From: Zychaea mexicana
Lineage: Eukaryota > Mucoromycota > Mucoromycetes > Mucorales > Lichtheimiaceae
Direction: 5' to 3'
Assembly: GCF_025766255.1 (NCBI RefSeq)
Contig: NW_026516918.1
Coordinates: 1 to 21,595 of the forward strand
DNA length: 21,595 nt
Shown: positions 6,862 through 16,508 of the stretch, piece by piece
Position numbering within the stretch: the stretch's first letter is position 1
How the letters are laid out: the number at the start of each line of letters is the position of its first letter
Program-made: the position numbers and the translations under genes
The notes under the pieces: generated by a model
The model's input: the letters and a program-made list of their open reading frames with translations, nothing else
Told to the model about the DNA's origin: nothing
The model's database searches: none

Positions 6862-7575
6862 TCGGTCGAGATAAATCCGGACGGATGGTGTGGGTTCAGA
6901 ACTTTGTCATATCTCAAATATAAAAGCAATCAAGATAAATACGCCGACATCAAAAAAAGAATGCATGAGTACGTGGTGGCTAAGGGAAAAAGCATTTGTT
7001 TGTCTTACATCTGTGGTGGCAGCCAGACGGAATATGAAAAACTGGTCAAAAGGATGTCTTATGGTGTCGCCTTTGGTGATATTGAGGCCGACTGTCCCAA
7101 GGAGTACTGGTTTGACGGAAGCGTGGATATTCAGTTGGTAGCCAATGCTTTGGAGCGGCTGATTGCTTGCTATACATCTGGTCCATGGGCGAAATATCAT
7201 CCGCCGTTGCTGACATTGCCATACTCTGTACTTTCGGGCAAACGATATAGTCTCCTGCCGTTCGTTATGCATTTCATGAATGGGAACCATTAGGAGCCGG
7301 TCTTGCTGCGATCATCTGTTAAAATGCAATGGCCCCCGATATCACAGCGACATAAGCAGCAATAGAACGAGATCAACCTAGGTCACGATCACAAAACGTT
7401 TTGGAGGTACCTACATATCAAAAAAACAGTGGATCAAGATTCAACAGCAATCAGCATAGAAAAAAGAAGACAAGCGTCGCCCATTCTGATTTTAGATGAA
7501 TCTGATTGCGATATTAATATGTGGGGCGATCATCATGGTACCTATAACTTGCCGCTCTGTATCTTTGTATTCTAG
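6862..7575 (+). pseudogene. OTU-like cysteine protease fragment, interrupted by in-frame stops
   Basis: The frame is readable from 6862 to a TAG at 7573. It begins directly at the element border with DGWCGFR, the catalytic Asp/Cys block of OTU proteases. It continues with ADCPKEYWFDG and SVDIQLVANALERLIACYTSG, the usual middle part, and HFMNGNH, which supplies the catalytic His (codon 7288-7290). In-frame TAGs stand at 7291-7293, where OTU proteins usually have Trp or another aromatic residue, and at 7363-7365. The end is acidic (ILDESDCD), a linker type. No start codon is present; the 5' part must lie beyond the inserted element, outside the window. OTU enzymes cleave ubiquitin, but in fungal genomes OTU domains also occur inside transposon proteins. 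GC content is clearly higher than in the element to the left. Confidence 0.65.
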
Positions 7576-8400
7576 TAACTCTAAACACATCTGTTATACT
7601 ATCTAGATCATGGTGCAATAGCATGTCCCCATTGTCAAATACACCTGCTATTACCGTTACCTCCTGCTATACAGAAGCAGTACAATGAATATATATAAAA
7701 AGAAGAGAAGCATAAGAAATAAGACGAACGCCGCATTAAAGAACTTTCAACGTCTCGTTGCCGCTGCTTCGATGAAGCACAGATTAAACCTAGACCAGTT
7801 CGCTTTACTGAGCAATACAACTTCTGCAGCATTCATAGGAAAGAAATGTTGATCAGACCAGAAGGAATCGCCCAAGGTTACCTAGCTCATATTGATTTTG
7901 TGACCTTGCCTTTACATGTAATGAATTATGTACCAGTTATACAAGATATCATAGTCGGCAAAACCGAAAGCACATTCAAATCGATAGAAACCGAATTCTA
8001 CAGCCAATATAGCCGAAGTGTTGTACGATCTATATTCGTACGAATGGTAAGGGCTGAAAAATCTTTAGTAAGTACAAAGCTATCACTCATAAAATAACTT
8101 ACTAAATCATTGTTTAAAACAGCCTGGTTATATAGACCCCGTGGAATGCAAATCATTATGGATTGTTTGACGAAAGAACTATTGAAATCGAACCACCTGA
8201 CAGCAGCAAATACAGCCCCGATGCCACCACTTCAGTTTGTTCAGCAGATTCTTGTTCCGGAGATAGCTGCACGACTTATCCAAGAAGATAAGAATGTTTC
8301 TTACGACGATGCAGTGGATATCATGAAAAAGAGTGCTAAATTCGGCAGTGCCATCAATCCCACCATGGATTCGGATGAAAGTGAAAGCAGTGATGAATGA
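7576..8400 (+). pseudogene. RTC4-like domain, decayed, with one likely intron
   Basis: It is in the same frame as the OTU fragment, so both may be one gene. A CPHC pair at 7624-7635 is followed by LPPAIQKQYNEY, then FCSIHRKEMLIRPEG (from 7822) and AHIDF, typical of the RTC4-like domain. In-frame TAAs occur at 7696 and 7720. A likely intron runs from GTAAGG (8047) to ACAG (8122), with TTACTAAATC as branch site. The next exon has YRPRGMQIIM, FVQQILVPEIAARLIQED and a Ser/Asp/Glu tail ending at TGA 8398-8400. Splicing at these sites would leave the RPRG frame one base off, which suggests a 1-nt deletion near 8130. RTC4-like domains are frequent in repeat families of fungi; the function here is unknown. 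Confidence 0.55.
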
Positions 8401-8997
8401 TTATAAAAAGCAACACGAATCATAACCCCTTATGCAGTTCTGCACTTTTTTTTGTATCAAATGTCGTTTACCTCATCGTACTCGACGATTTATGCTCTTC
8501 TTGTCTCATATTTAAGCTCTTGTGCCTTGTCTCCAGATTAATTGTTCTTTACAATCATATCAAAACCTATTTTCCTGATCCCTTATTTCTTACTACATGT
8601 TTTGTTCTTCACCCTCCAAATATTCAACTATTTGGTGTATACATTATTGTTATCTTACATTATATATACGTCGAATATTACATTGACCGTCAAAATTTTA
8701 ACTGAATAGAATTATATGACAGCCCTAGCTCTAGCAAGTTTTAGAACACGAAATACAGGATATGTCTTTGCAGCTAATACCACCGTCATAGATATTAAAA
8801 TGGTGAAAAAGCTTGGTGCACCGTCTACTCACTTTTCTATAGTCTTAGCTACGTTTTTTTATGCTTACTTAGAAATCTTCTTGCTTGTGCTTCACTATAT
8901 TATAATGTTATGTTGGCGTAAATAAGTTGTTTGCTAGCCATTTGGATACACGGTATGTTAACATTCCAAGTTATACGGTATATATCATCATAGTTCT
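8401..8997 (+). other. No gene recognised; 3' flank of the RTC4-like gene
   Basis: This is an AT-rich stretch with many pyrimidine runs. It may hold the old 3' UTR of the gene before it. Short ORFs here (for example 8716-8925, hydrophobic C-terminus) show no domain and I do not call them. Confidence 0.4.
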
Positions 8998-9137
8998 GTC
9001 GTACACAGGGTCTTTTAAATTGTGCAAGAGACGGTACGTACTACAACTGCCAAAGAAAATTGTCGTACGCAACGTTAGTTTTTTGTTGTACACAGAGTCT
9101 TTCAAACTGCACGAGAGACGGTGCGTACAACAACTGC
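8998..9137 (+). repeat. Imperfect direct repeat, 53-bp unit, 87-bp spacing
   Basis: The segment from GTCGTACACAGGGTC (8998) to ACAACTGC is repeated at 9085-9137 starting GTTGTACACAGAGTC. Both contain GAGACGGT(A/G)CGTAC. Related GTCGTACGC and GTCGTGCAT fragments lie at about 9062 and 9164, so the array may have been longer. Confidence 0.6.
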
Positions 9138-9402
9138 AGAATACTAAGCTACCAAAAAAAATGTCGTGCATGAGGTCAAGTTTTGTCGTGTGCATAGTAA
9201 TTCCTAAAGTATAATACCATAAATGTATAAGCAATGGGATCATCTATAGACTTACTATACAACAATATATGCTTTTATACTTATTGGAACGAGGAAAAAA
9301 AGCTGCATCTGATGGTATATTATTTATATGAAAATAATCAGAATTGGTTGGATAATAGCAAAAACCAGTTTTTCAAAAAACATTTACACTAAAGTTTGGT
9401 AA

Positions 9403-9476
9403 AAGGGGGTTTTGAACTCGTGCCTTCTACAAAAGGTAGGATATAAGGCTAGTGCGTTAGACCACTTCACCAACAC
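9403..9476 (-). other. tRNA-like sequence with Pol III box A and box B
   Basis: On the - strand, TGGTGAAGTGG (9472-9462) fits the box A consensus and GTTCAAAAC (9417-9409) fits box B. CTTATAT between them could be an anticodon loop reading UAU. The stems pair poorly, the acceptor arms do not match, and about ten extra bases sit before the T arm. It is therefore a tRNA pseudogene or the head of a tRNA-derived SINE rather than a working tRNA. CCCCCTTTT after box B could terminate Pol III. Confidence 0.4.
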
Positions 9477-9480
9477 AAAG

Positions 9481-10222
9481 ATTTTGAAAAATTAAGTATA
9501 CATATCTGCTTTTGCTGTAGCCCGGGAAAACATTTAGCCGTCGGGAAAACCAATTACCTATCTATTTCCTTTTTAGGAAGTCACGTGATCTAAGCCACTT
9601 AGTAAGCCCCTAGGAAAACGTTTAGCCGTTAGGGAAGTCAATTACCTGTCTATTTCCTTTTTAGGAAGTCACGTGATCTAAGCCACTTAGCAAGCCCCTA
9701 GGAAAATGTTTAGCCGTCGGGAAAACCAATTAAATGTCTATTTCCTTTTTAGGAAGTCACGTGATCTAAGCCACTTAGCAAGCCCCTGTGAAAACGTTTA
9801 GCCATCGGGAAAACCAATTACCTATCTATTTCCTTTTTAGGAAGTCACGTGATCTAAGCCACTTACTAAGCCCCTAAGGGGTGACTGTAAGAATTTACCC
9901 GGTGGCTCAGTGGCTTACTAAGTGGCTTAGATCATGTGACTTCCTAAAAAGGAAATAGATAGTTAATTGGTTTTCCTGACGGCTAAACATTTTCCCAGGG
10001 GCTTGCTAAGTGGCTTAGATCTCGTGACTTCCTAAAAAGGAAATAGACAGGTAATTGACTTCCCTAACGGCTAAACGTTTTCCCGGGGCTTGCTAAGTGG
10101 CTTAGATCACGTGACTTCCTAAAAAGGAAATAGATAGGTAATTGGTTTTCCCAACGGCTAATCGTTTTCGCGGACTAAGCAACAGCAGACATATATGCTT
10201 TAGTTTTTTCAAAACTTTGCAT
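9481..10222 (+). repeat. Fold-back element: four 88-bp repeats facing three inverted copies
   Basis: The unit contains TATTTCCTTTTTAGGAAG, then TCACGTGATCTAAGCC and ACTTAGCAAGCCCC, then AAAACGTTTAGCCGT. The CACGTG cores lie at 9582, 9670, 9758 and 9846, an exact 88-bp period. Inverted units have their cores at 9933 (CATGTG), 10021 (CTCGTG) and 10108 (CACGTG). The centre lies near 9877-9913. Outside the arrays the inversion continues, with ATTTTGAAAAATT near 9482 matching the inverse of TTTTTTCAAAACTTTGC near 10206-10222. The whole block can form a hairpin of roughly 300 bp. There is no ORF, so it is a MITE/fold-back type repeat. Confidence 0.85.
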
Positions 10223-11399
10223 TAGTATACAGGTGTTTTTTAGTTACTCCATCCTTAAATATCACTCCTTCTATAGATCATAGCTCATCTATTATTAATG
10301 CTATTGCTATAAAACTTTGTAGGTATATACAGATGATGTATATACATCTAAATATGTTTTTACTGAAGACAGTCACATTGCTTATTTTAGACATTACATA
10401 AGAGGATGTGTAAAAATCACTAAAAGTAGCTTTATTTAAGGTGGATTAAGACTTCTAGAAGGTGCAATATTGTAGCTACAGTGCTGTAAAGTGCAGTACA
10501 TGTATCTATCATATATGGCAACAACATAACAAAACGGCAATAGCAGTCACATAGTATATAGGCTTTTTTTCTTGAGAAAACTTTATTCTCAGAGCTATTA
10601 CTAGCCAATGAGATGTACTACAGAGCTATGATAAGAATTCTGTTATATAAGTCAAATGCTATGCAGTCATTGGTAGGCTCAAAATTAGCAGTCACATCTC
10701 TAGATTTTTAGTTTACATAGTAACTGATGACTTTTATTGGAGAATTATTTTCTCAAAGGGGTTTCTTGTCAACTAATCACCCTACAGTGCCCTACTAAAA
10801 ATCCTACTAATTAAGTCACATCTTAGCTATCTACTCATATAATTGTTATGGCGATTCAACCACATTTCTTTTCTCTCATTTTTTTCATACTTATAGGTGC
10901 TCTCATTTCGCTCTGAATAGAGAATACCATACCCCAATGTAGTAATGGAAGATACATTTTCTATTTTCCTTCCAAAAGAGGGCTTCTCAGAGGCCTCTAT
11001 GGTGGCTCGCTCGCATCGATATAAAAGGAAACTGTCACTTGCAACAATAAAATATCGAAAGAAAAATATATCCTCTATTTTTCTTCTATTTTATCTGCTT
11101 TTATCATAAAAATAAACAATATTCCACTATCAGCTATTATTCGCCACCCAGCGAAGAAAGCATTGGTAGAGTATACTGCGCCCGTAGAGAGGTATCCATA
11201 ACTTTAAAAAGTTATAGATTTTCAATAGATTGAAGTTGGGAGATAGGGGAAGCCAGTACCCCAAAGTTTTGGAGGGGGGACATAAGGGCCGAAAGTGAAA
11301 AAGCAAAAAATACTGAGCTTCTGTAAGCTATTTTCCAATATGTGGGGGTAGGCATCTATATGAAGCATGAAGGTTACAAGTAGAAAAGCAGCAACTTCA
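10223..11399 (+). other. No gene recognised
   Basis: Non-coding sequence with stops in all frames. GCAGTCACAT occurs several times (near 10368, 10532 and 10688), perhaps as remnants of an old repeat. Nothing else is supported. Confidence 0.4.
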
Positions 11400-12060
11400 A
11401 GGCGGCATCATATAAAATTGGGGGTGCCATCACAAGCTAATAAGAAAAAAATCTCTTGCCAGATGCAAAGGTCTGGACAGTATATTAGGGGTACCTGTTC
11501 AAGGCATGTATACTTATTATTAGATTGAGTAGTTACAAGAGGAGAAAAAAGCCAAGGGTTGCAATATTGATGGGAGTAGGGGGCACGGATTTCAATTTGG
11601 GTAGGTTTTTTTTCACAGTTGCTGTAGCAGACCATACTCAAGGAGTATGGGTATGCAACATGCTCAGCAATGCAGAACACTGATGAAAAACCGCTTGTTG
11701 AAGAAAGTTCGGACAGCATAGCCATCATTCGACTGTTAAAACAAAAGTTACTACAATAACTTATTATTGCAATAATCTGCTCAAAGGAAGCGGGCTGTCC
11801 TTCCCTTTTTATTTTAGGGGACACATCAGAAAAGAAAAAGAACATAGTCAAGCGATGGGCGACATATATGCAAGCAGCTGCAAATACTTCATTTTATTCT
11901 GTTCCAAGAAATGTTATACTGTAGAACTGGGCCAAGAGAGAGGCTCAGCACCTGATATGCAATGCAGGAAGTAGTGCTGAAGCAATGAAGGTGCCATACA
12001 TTAGCACAATAGAGGCCACTAATTTTGCTAGGCGATTTCAACGTTAAACTTACAGAGTGC
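11400..12060 (+). pseudogene. Possible decayed transposase remnant (MULE-like?)
   Basis: On the + strand, broken frames give CQMQRSGQY (near 11459) and, in another frame, FFFTVAVADHTQGVWVCN (near 11608-11661). The second looks like the start of a MULE transposase domain, where a strand with TVxVxD is followed by GxxV. Many stops and frameshifts separate the pieces. A 147-codon ORF on the - strand (11408-11851) covers the same region but starts with TTG and has no recognisable domain; I take it as chance. The assignment is tentative. Confidence 0.25.
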
Positions 12061-12454
12061 ATAAGACGTCAAACTTTAAATAAAAAGCTGGTAATTAGCA
12101 CATTGACTTTTACAGCTTTTTTTCTGAATGGTGTAATCAGAAATTGCTAGTAACGGGAATTAGAATGGTTGCGCGTCGCTGATTAATAGAATGTGAGGAA
12201 TGGATTGGACCGAAATGGCGCCATCGGAAAGGAAAGGGTGAAGAGACGGCGTATCGAGTTCGAGGAAGAGTGCATTGAGGAAGAAAGGGAAGACATTTCT
12301 TTTCATGAGGCACCAGTAGAGAGAAATGTTTTAGTTGATCAGAAAAAGGCTACTCAACCTTATGCGCTCACGTAGCCTCGAAAATTGAATATATGTGGTT
12401 CATTTGATATTTTATTACAGACCCCTTTCTTATTAATTATCTGATATAAAGCCA
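12061..12454 (+). other. No clear gene; short charged ORF
   Basis: A 60-codon frame (12193-12375, GTG start) encodes a charged peptide with KRRRIEFEEEC. It has no ATG and no domain, so it is not called as a gene. Confidence 0.3.
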
Positions 12455-12640
12455 TACACTGGGCTTGCAGGGGAATATCAAGGGGTAGAAAAAAGCTTGA
12501 TATTATCTTGATATACAGCTTTATTATAAAATATCAAGATGTTTTCAACCACCTTGATATTCAGCTTTTCGAGTAAATATCAAGGTTTTTTACACCTTGA
12601 TATTTTTATGTGCATATAGTCCCCCAAGCTTATGATTTGA
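12455..12640 (+). repeat. ATATCAAGG palindrome cluster (MITE-like)
   Basis: AATATCAAGG occurs at 12474 and 12576 and its inverse CCTTGATATT at 12552 and 12595, with further TTGATAT copies between. The outer parts GCTTGCAGGGGAATATCAAGG and, inverted, GCTTGGGGG followed by an ATATCAAGG block resemble each other, so this may be a small terminal-inverted-repeat element of about 180 bp. Confidence 0.5.
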
Positions 12641-14683
12641 TTACATCATGCATGTAGATGTCTATAACGGTCTTACCATACATTGCATATGGACCAGGTG
12701 CCTTCTGTAGTAGGTTCGTAAAAAGAAGGATTACACATTGCATATTTTCGTTCTTTATATTACACATATAGTAAACGGACAAAGCATGCTATTGGTTTTT
12801 ATATTAATGGTCTAATATATATATCATTATGGGTGTTCACAACCGTCTTTATTATTATATTTGTATAAAAAATCGAGTACAAGATTATGCTTTATAGAAC
12901 ATTAAAGAACGTCATCAAATGTAAGTCTACGTTATGTGATGATTTTAAAAGGAAGGCTGTAGTTGAAAAGAGCTAGTGCAAAGGACAGCGATCCTACTAT
13001 GGAAAGATGCATGTTGAGTCAATTATAAGTGAAAACAAAAACAGCGCAGAAGGAGATGTTCATAGACGATTTTGAAGATGACATACCTAAAAGATACATT
13101 GAAAATTATTAGTGATGAATCCAGAATGCATTATTCACAGGATGAAGGAGTTAAGACCAGCCGCGAAAGGAGAAGTTTGATATATACCAATAGTGTGGAG
13201 ATAACGAAGCTCGTTATATGTCATAAGAAAAATGTACTAACAAAGATATACATACCTATGTGGCCTTGATCCTTACCGTCCATATGAGTCAACCATAATA
13301 GTAGCACTCCATTTCATCACGTTAGGAAACATTAGCAAAGCATGAATAAGTTTGTAGTGTACATAGGGCACGGTGAGAGGATGGTACATTGTAGTTAGTC
13401 AGGGTTATGGATAAATGGTATATATAGTTATAATAAAAAAAAGAGAAACTTACACTCTTCTAGCTAGTATATAACATTTGGCAGCGACGGCAGCTTCAAA
13501 AGGCATAAAGTACGAACTTTGTTGTAGGAAATGGTATAGTGAAGGCGTGCACTAGTATAGAAATATAGGTCGTAGGAAATGTAAGGAAAGGATAAAAGCC
13601 AAGAGGATCACCTTCCAACAGGACCGTAAATAAAAATCGAAGAAGGAGGAGGAAGATAAAGGGAGTGAATCAAAGAAAAAAACCTTCAAAAAGTACTCAT
13701 CACATGCATACTCACAAAATCCGATAGAAACATTTGTAACAGATTATGCAAGTAGCACGTCAATTCCACCGACTGATACTTCATCCATCTTTCTGTACAC
13801 CAACTTTACCTACCACCTTACACCTGAGGTTATGAAGGCATGACGAAGCTGTATCCACTTGGCGTTCCCTTAGTACTGAATATTAAAGCGTTGTAGAAAG
13901 TAGTGGCCTGTGCAAAAGCCATGACCATAGTGAAAAGTAACAGGCCATGCAGAAAAAAAGGAAGTGTAAGAAATAATGCATGGAAGCAGTCTAAGTATAT
14001 ATGCAGAGAAGAGGATCAACTGAGACCGTTGATTACTCCCTCAACGCATTCTATATTGTGCAACTTTATTACCATACTTTTACTTTTATGAACCTCATCT
14101 TGATTGCAATCGTCATTTACAACAGTATGAAAAATAAACACATTCAATCAGCATCGTAAAACATGTGCTGCCTTGTAATATGCAATGAGAATGTTTGTAT
14201 ATATAAAATGCATCATAACATCCTTTTTTAGATCCAATTGGTTTCAGCATGATATCAATTATGTATACAAGAGCGGCATTTTTGGCTACTCTGTATATGT
14301 TTGTAAGACAGCACTATATAAAGTACATATGATCTTTTGATGCAAGGGTTTGTAGGGGGATTATGAAGATGATGCAGAACAGTGGTAGTGCGAGACCTGT
14401 CATTTTTTAGATACATCGAATGGTGCATACTGGGTATGTGAAAGAAAACTCATAAAAGACTTCTCTTTGTAGCCAAAGCATACACTCGGAGTGCTTCATC
14501 CGATGTAGTAGTTGAGTAACTAACATGAAGTTCTGTTCTTGCAGCTATTGCATATACTGAGAACTTTTTGTACCAATATAGTAGATTTACATACACAAAC
14601 AGAATACTTCATGCATAACGACCGCATCCAATCTCTAAAAACCCCCAACTTCTGTGGAGGCCCGCCTTGCCTCTTTATATATA
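12641..14683 (+). other. No gene recognised; possible LTR end near 13420-13500
   Basis: The stretch is non-coding or heavily decayed. GGTATATATAG (near 13418), followed by an A-rich leader, then TATATAACA and TTTGGCAGCGACGG (13481-13500), resembles an LTR end with a primer-binding site. I could not find the LTR start or any gag/pol motif. A frame of about 60 codons ends at the TGA near 13841 and is unrecognised. Confidence 0.25.
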
Positions 14684-14715
14684 AATATCAAGGTCTTTTA
14701 AAAGCCCTTGATATT
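14684..14715 (+). repeat. Perfect hairpin of the ATATCAAGG family
   Basis: AATATCAAGG (14684-14693) and CCTTGATATT (14706-14715) form a 10-bp stem around TCTTTTAAAAGC. The same arms occur in the cluster at 12455-12640, 2 kb away. Confidence 0.65.
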
Positions 14716-14739
14716 GGACTTTTCGCGCGGTGATACCGG

Positions 14740-15291
14740 ATAGCTAGATATAAACAGCACGCGACGCAGAGAAGGACGTTGTTTGGTATTTATGCTGCCA
14801 CGATCTTTTGTTTGCTTACAACATGTGCTTTTGCTGTCAAAGTGACTAAATTATCAATGATTAAAGTGATCAATAACGTTCATACCTAAAGAAAAAAAAA
14901 TGTTTGTTATTATCATGTGTGTATGTTGCCCAGATCCTTCTTGAGAAAGGATCAATAAATTGGTGGTTAGCAACGTGCGCATACTACCAAGAAGCTTATA
15001 TTAATATAATTTAAAAAAATCAGTAGTGATGTTGATACCGCTGTCATCATGTGCTCGTGGCGCCAAGATATTTCCTAAGGAACAATCAATAACGTGGTCG
15101 AAAACATGCGCGTATCACCAATGTACAAATTAAAATAATAATGAAGTAGCCTGATACGTCTGCACCCTTAACGATGAGTGCTATAATATAGATAAATAAT
15201 TGATTCTTAGAAAAAGATATAAAAGAGAGCGAAGAAAGCAACAGACTTATTAAAACACCACTGATATTCTTCACGTACCCTTGTTTCCTTG
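14740..15291 (+). other. No gene recognised
   Basis: Non-coding; a GTGCTCGTGGCGCC patch near 15051 and several loose GATACCG/GATACG strings are present, but nothing that supports a gene. Confidence 0.4.
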
Positions 15292-15600
15292 ATGATGTCC
15301 AACTTGAACAGCCAACAGCAAAACGGCGAGTTCATGTTATGCTTTTGTCGAAATTATTAGGCACATCCGGAGGGATACCGTCGAGTCACTCTGAGAGCGT
15401 ATACTGATCATGTCAGGGCTGACGAACAGTATAATTTACAGCAGGAAATCAACGGTACGGTAGCAGAGCTTTCACAGACTAGTTTTTATGCTCGTATCGA
15501 ATGTTGCATTATACTGATTCGCCATATATAGATCAAACTCTGCCGATGGTGGATGGGGGCGATATGCAGATGGAAGTCGATGATCTATAACTGCCTGATC
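15292..15600 (+). pseudogene. N-terminus of a fungal transposon protein with Cys-rich motif, decayed
   Basis: The frame starts at ATGATG (15292) and reads LCFCRNY (codons 15337-15357), a TAG (15358-15360), then AHPEGYRRVTLRAYTDH. The C-x-C start followed by PEG, a basic strand and TxxxH resembles N-terminal zinc-finger pieces of large fungal transposases; the third Cys appears changed to Tyr. After a TAG at 15529, or in the next frame, an acidic stretch (MVDGGDMQMEVDDL) follows. Another acidic piece (DQERDDDELMYQADD) is at about 15787-15831. The region between may contain an intron (GTAATTG near 15624 to TTGTTAG near 15709). Confidence 0.4.
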
Positions 15601-15992
15601 ATAACGCCGACGTAGTTGATAATGGTAATTGTGTTGATGGTACTAGTTGTGAGTTGCGATGTTGCACTATGTTTCGCTTTATTGAACTGATTATGTGTTC
15701 CTTGTTAGAATCTAGTAGTAACTGCAGCGAATTCTGGTGTAACCTTACCATATGAATCATTTGGAGGTGACTAACCAGTAACGGATCAAGAAAGAGATGA
15801 CGATGAATTGATGTACCAGGCTGACGACGTCGAATTCGATAATATAGTCGAAGATGATACAGTAGGTTAGTGGTAGTAATGGTGCTACTAGAAATAATGT
15901 GGAAAAGAAATCAGAGTTAATAACTGCTATGCAATAGATGAACCGCCAACACTATTAGCCGCAACAAACCTGCTCGATTCCATCCCACAACA

Positions 15993-16508
15993 TTGATATT
16001 CGTCTTCATCTTCATTTGTTTATTCCAACTCCACTATCTATCCGAGCGTGTCGCATCCATGCTGATCACATTCATCATAACCTTGTTTGCCGGCCTTCAT
16101 GTCCTCCCCGAAAACACCATTATTCCGTCTACAATCGCTGGGATACGACAAGCTATTGGCTTTAACCGGTTGACACAGGATCTATAAAAATATGTCGCCT
16201 GCAGCAAATGCCACGCCATATATCTGCCGTCACCAATGTTGCACGAGCGATGCACCAAGCCAAGCAGCATAATCGACAGAGATTCTTGCAACACACCTCT
16301 GTTTAAAACAACCACCAACAACCGTCGCTCTCCTATTAAAGAATATACCTACCATCCCTTACAACAAGCCCTGAAAAGGTTCTTCATGCGACGAGGTTTC
16401 GAGGATAAAATCCTTGGGTGGCGAAATCGTCGGGTCCCAAGAGTAGGAGAACTCGGCGATGTGTATAAACCTATGTCGGACACGTTTAAGCAGGGAAAAG
16501 TGAAATGA
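15993..16508 (+). pseudogene. Middle part of the same transposon protein: membrane-like segment and zinc-ribbon
   Basis: The frame is continuous from 15993 to TGA 16506-16508, except for a TAA at 16185-16187. It holds two hydrophobic helices, then KYVACSKCHAIY (C-x2-C knuckle), later YTYHPLQQALKRFFMRRGFEDKILGWRNRR and GELGDVY. This order (hydrophobic stretch, C-x2-C, a Y-x-P/Q block, then a W-R-R block ending in DVY) is known from large fungal cut-and-paste transposases with a zinc-ribbon N-terminus. The catalytic part is absent. After DVY the reading becomes unlike the family, and it coincides with the start of repeat copy A, so the gene was probably cut by that repeat. Confidence 0.45.

Noticed and set aside
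6907..7290. A - strand ORF of 127 codons opposite the OTU fragment
   Set aside because: The + strand reading holds the catalytic Cys and His blocks of OTU proteases; the antisense frame shows nothing recognisable.
1..8400. Reassignment of UAG to an amino acid in this genome
   Set aside because: Several genes are broken by TAG, but TAG also ends the copy 1 rep at its natural end and TAA stops occur in the same pseudogenes. Decay explains this better.
8716..9243. Short ORFs with hydrophobic segments
   Set aside because: No domain and no common frame; part of them overlaps the 87-bp duplication.
9522..10172. CRISPR-like array
   Set aside because: The whole 88-bp unit repeats without unique spacers and the array inverts in the middle; the context is a eukaryotic genome.
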